From Clostridiales bacterium (GTDB lineage Bacteria; Bacillota; Clostridia; Oscillospirales; Oscillospiraceae), in the NCBI GenBank assembly GCA_902363045.1, contig CABIYX010000004.1, positions 81,461 to 145,460 of the forward strand: a DNA stretch of 64,000 nucleotides, given 5' to 3'. Numbering within the stretch: position 1 is the first letter of the stretch; each line of letters opens with the position of its first letter. Of this stretch, positions 63,464-64,000 are shown one piece after another. The notes beneath the pieces were generated by a model. It did no database searches. It was not told the origin of the DNA and saw nothing but the letters and a program-made list of their open reading frames with translations. The position numbers and the translations under genes are program-made.

Positions 63464-63877
63464 ATGTTTTTAGACAATTTATCCACCTCCGTCCTCAAAT
63501 TATGTGATACTCGCAAGCTCAGCTATGAAGCCGCCTCGGAACGATGTGATCTCAGCTCCAGGTACTTCGCTGACATTGCCAGAGGCAAAACCGCTCCAAC
63601 AATTCTAACCTTGGAAAAACTCTGCGTTGGTTTTGCTCTGACGCCAAATGACCTGTTGATCCCCTCAGAACTCTGGCGAGAGATGGCCTTCCGCGAACCG
63701 ATGCCGGTTACACACATCCGCTGCTTCCGATACCTCTCTGGCGTGACAGGTTTTCCCGTTTGTCCGCAATGTGGAAGGACCATGGAACGGGAATACCAGC
63801 CCTACTGTGACCGCTGCGGACAGTGCCTTGACTGGGACAACTTCTCTAAAGCAACGATTATTCTTCCTCAGAAGTAA
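63464..63877 (+). CDS. XRE-like HTH protein with a zinc ribbon
   Basis: 137-aa protein. The N-terminal HTH resembles Cro/CI-type regulators (SYEAASERCDLSSRYFADIARGK, in part; LTLEKLCVGFALTPNDLL). The C-terminus carries two Cys pairs (CPQCGRTM and CDRCGQCL), a probable zinc ribbon. It lies 75 nt after the IS110 transposase, read in the same direction; it may be host or element. Weak AGAGAG site. Confidence 0.65.
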   Translation: MFLDNLSTSVLKLCDTRKLSYEAASERCDLSSRYFADIARGKTAPTILTLEKLCVGFALTPNDLLIPSELWREMAFREPMPVTHIRCFRYLSGVTGFPVCPQCGRTMEREYQPYCDRCGQCLDWDNFSKATIILPQK

Positions 63878-63901
63878 TGCGCATTGTTACATACCTGACT
63901 A

Positions 63902-63937
63902 TCCGGCCAGCGGCCTTTACCTGCTGGCCGCTTTTGG
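63902..63937 (+). terminator. Terminator after the HTH/zinc-ribbon gene
   Basis: GGCCAGC / GCTGGCC with an 11-nt loop and GCTTTTGG. The final 60 bases of the window show no gene. Confidence 0.65.
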
Positions 63938-64000
63938 TATGCCCTTTTTCTCTCCTCAATTTTTCTTTATTTCCCTATTGACTTTTTATTTGCAGACTTT

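Noticed and set aside
1..64000. CRISPR array or rRNA operon
   Set aside because: No regularly spaced identical repeats with unique spacers and no rRNA-like sequence were seen.

Overview
The window looks like a chromosome segment of an anaerobic, spore-forming, GC-rich gut Firmicute of the Oscillospiraceae type (Flavonifractor, Lawsonibacter or Intestinimonas-like). This is inferred from Gram-positive features seen together: strong AGGAGG ribosome binding sites, TTGACA-N17-TATAAT promoters, a tryptophan T-box, a SpoIVFA/SpoIVFB-like pair, S-layer-homology (SLH) surface proteins, YesM/YesN two-component systems and a tet(W) mobile element. Species cannot be fixed from this sequence alone.

Layout. 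1-5.2 kb (minus): a galactose/methyl-galactoside-type ABC transporter mglB-mglA-mglC, then an edge-truncated YesN-like response regulator with its own promoter. 5.2-9.7 kb (plus): a secreted beta-rich protein and an SLH protein whose signal peptide is out of frame with its body at an (AATA)3 tract. 10-18 kb (mostly minus): tRNA-Gly, a lipoprotein with a transglutaminase-like fold lacking its cysteine, a LUD-domain protein, a YitT protein, and type IIA topoisomerase genes parE and parC separated by an AT-rich foreign gene. 18-21.6 kb (plus): a copper module copA-(copZ)-csoR with a consensus promoter and a likely CsoR operator. 21.6-24.4 kb: an LtaS-like sulfatase and a lipoprotein. 24.5-33.2 kb: an ABC importer (ATPase with a large insertion, double-length permease, binding protein) divergent from a binding protein/histidine kinase/response regulator operon that probably senses the ligand and controls the importer. 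33.2-38.2 kb (minus): yebC, then M23 and M50 proteins (SpoIVFA/FB-like) and two radical-SAM-family genes.

38.3-41.3 kb: tRNA-Pro followed by debris of a conjugative element (serine-recombinase tail, 5'-truncated traG/virD4, small HTH gene, decayed ORFs). 41.4-48.2 kb (plus): a complete trpEGDCFBA operon with a Trp T-box leader; most genes overlap by 4 or more bases. 48.3-53.5 kb: carbohydrate-binding-domain lipoprotein, DUF4956 membrane protein and VTC-type polyphosphate polymerase (minus), divergent from an OmpR-type two-component system. 53.7-54.6 kb: a CorA-like divalent cation transporter.

54.8-61.9 kb (minus): an integrated mobilizable element carrying xis, int, a MobC-like protein, a RepA-like ATPase, a MobV relaxase and tet(W). 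Between repA and mobV lie an oriT-like site, a 14-bp inverted repeat and 9-bp iteron-like repeats. 62-63.4 kb (plus): an IS110-family transposase preceded by a structured leader that is a good candidate bridge RNA. A small HTH/zinc-ribbon protein gene closes the window.

The most interesting points are the frame-switching tract in the SLH gene, the duplicated 70-nt module in the leader of the same surface operon, the putative IS110 bridge RNA, the ABC ATPase insertion, the internal copZ start, the AT-rich gene between parE and parC, and the dense origin-like region of the tet(W) element.
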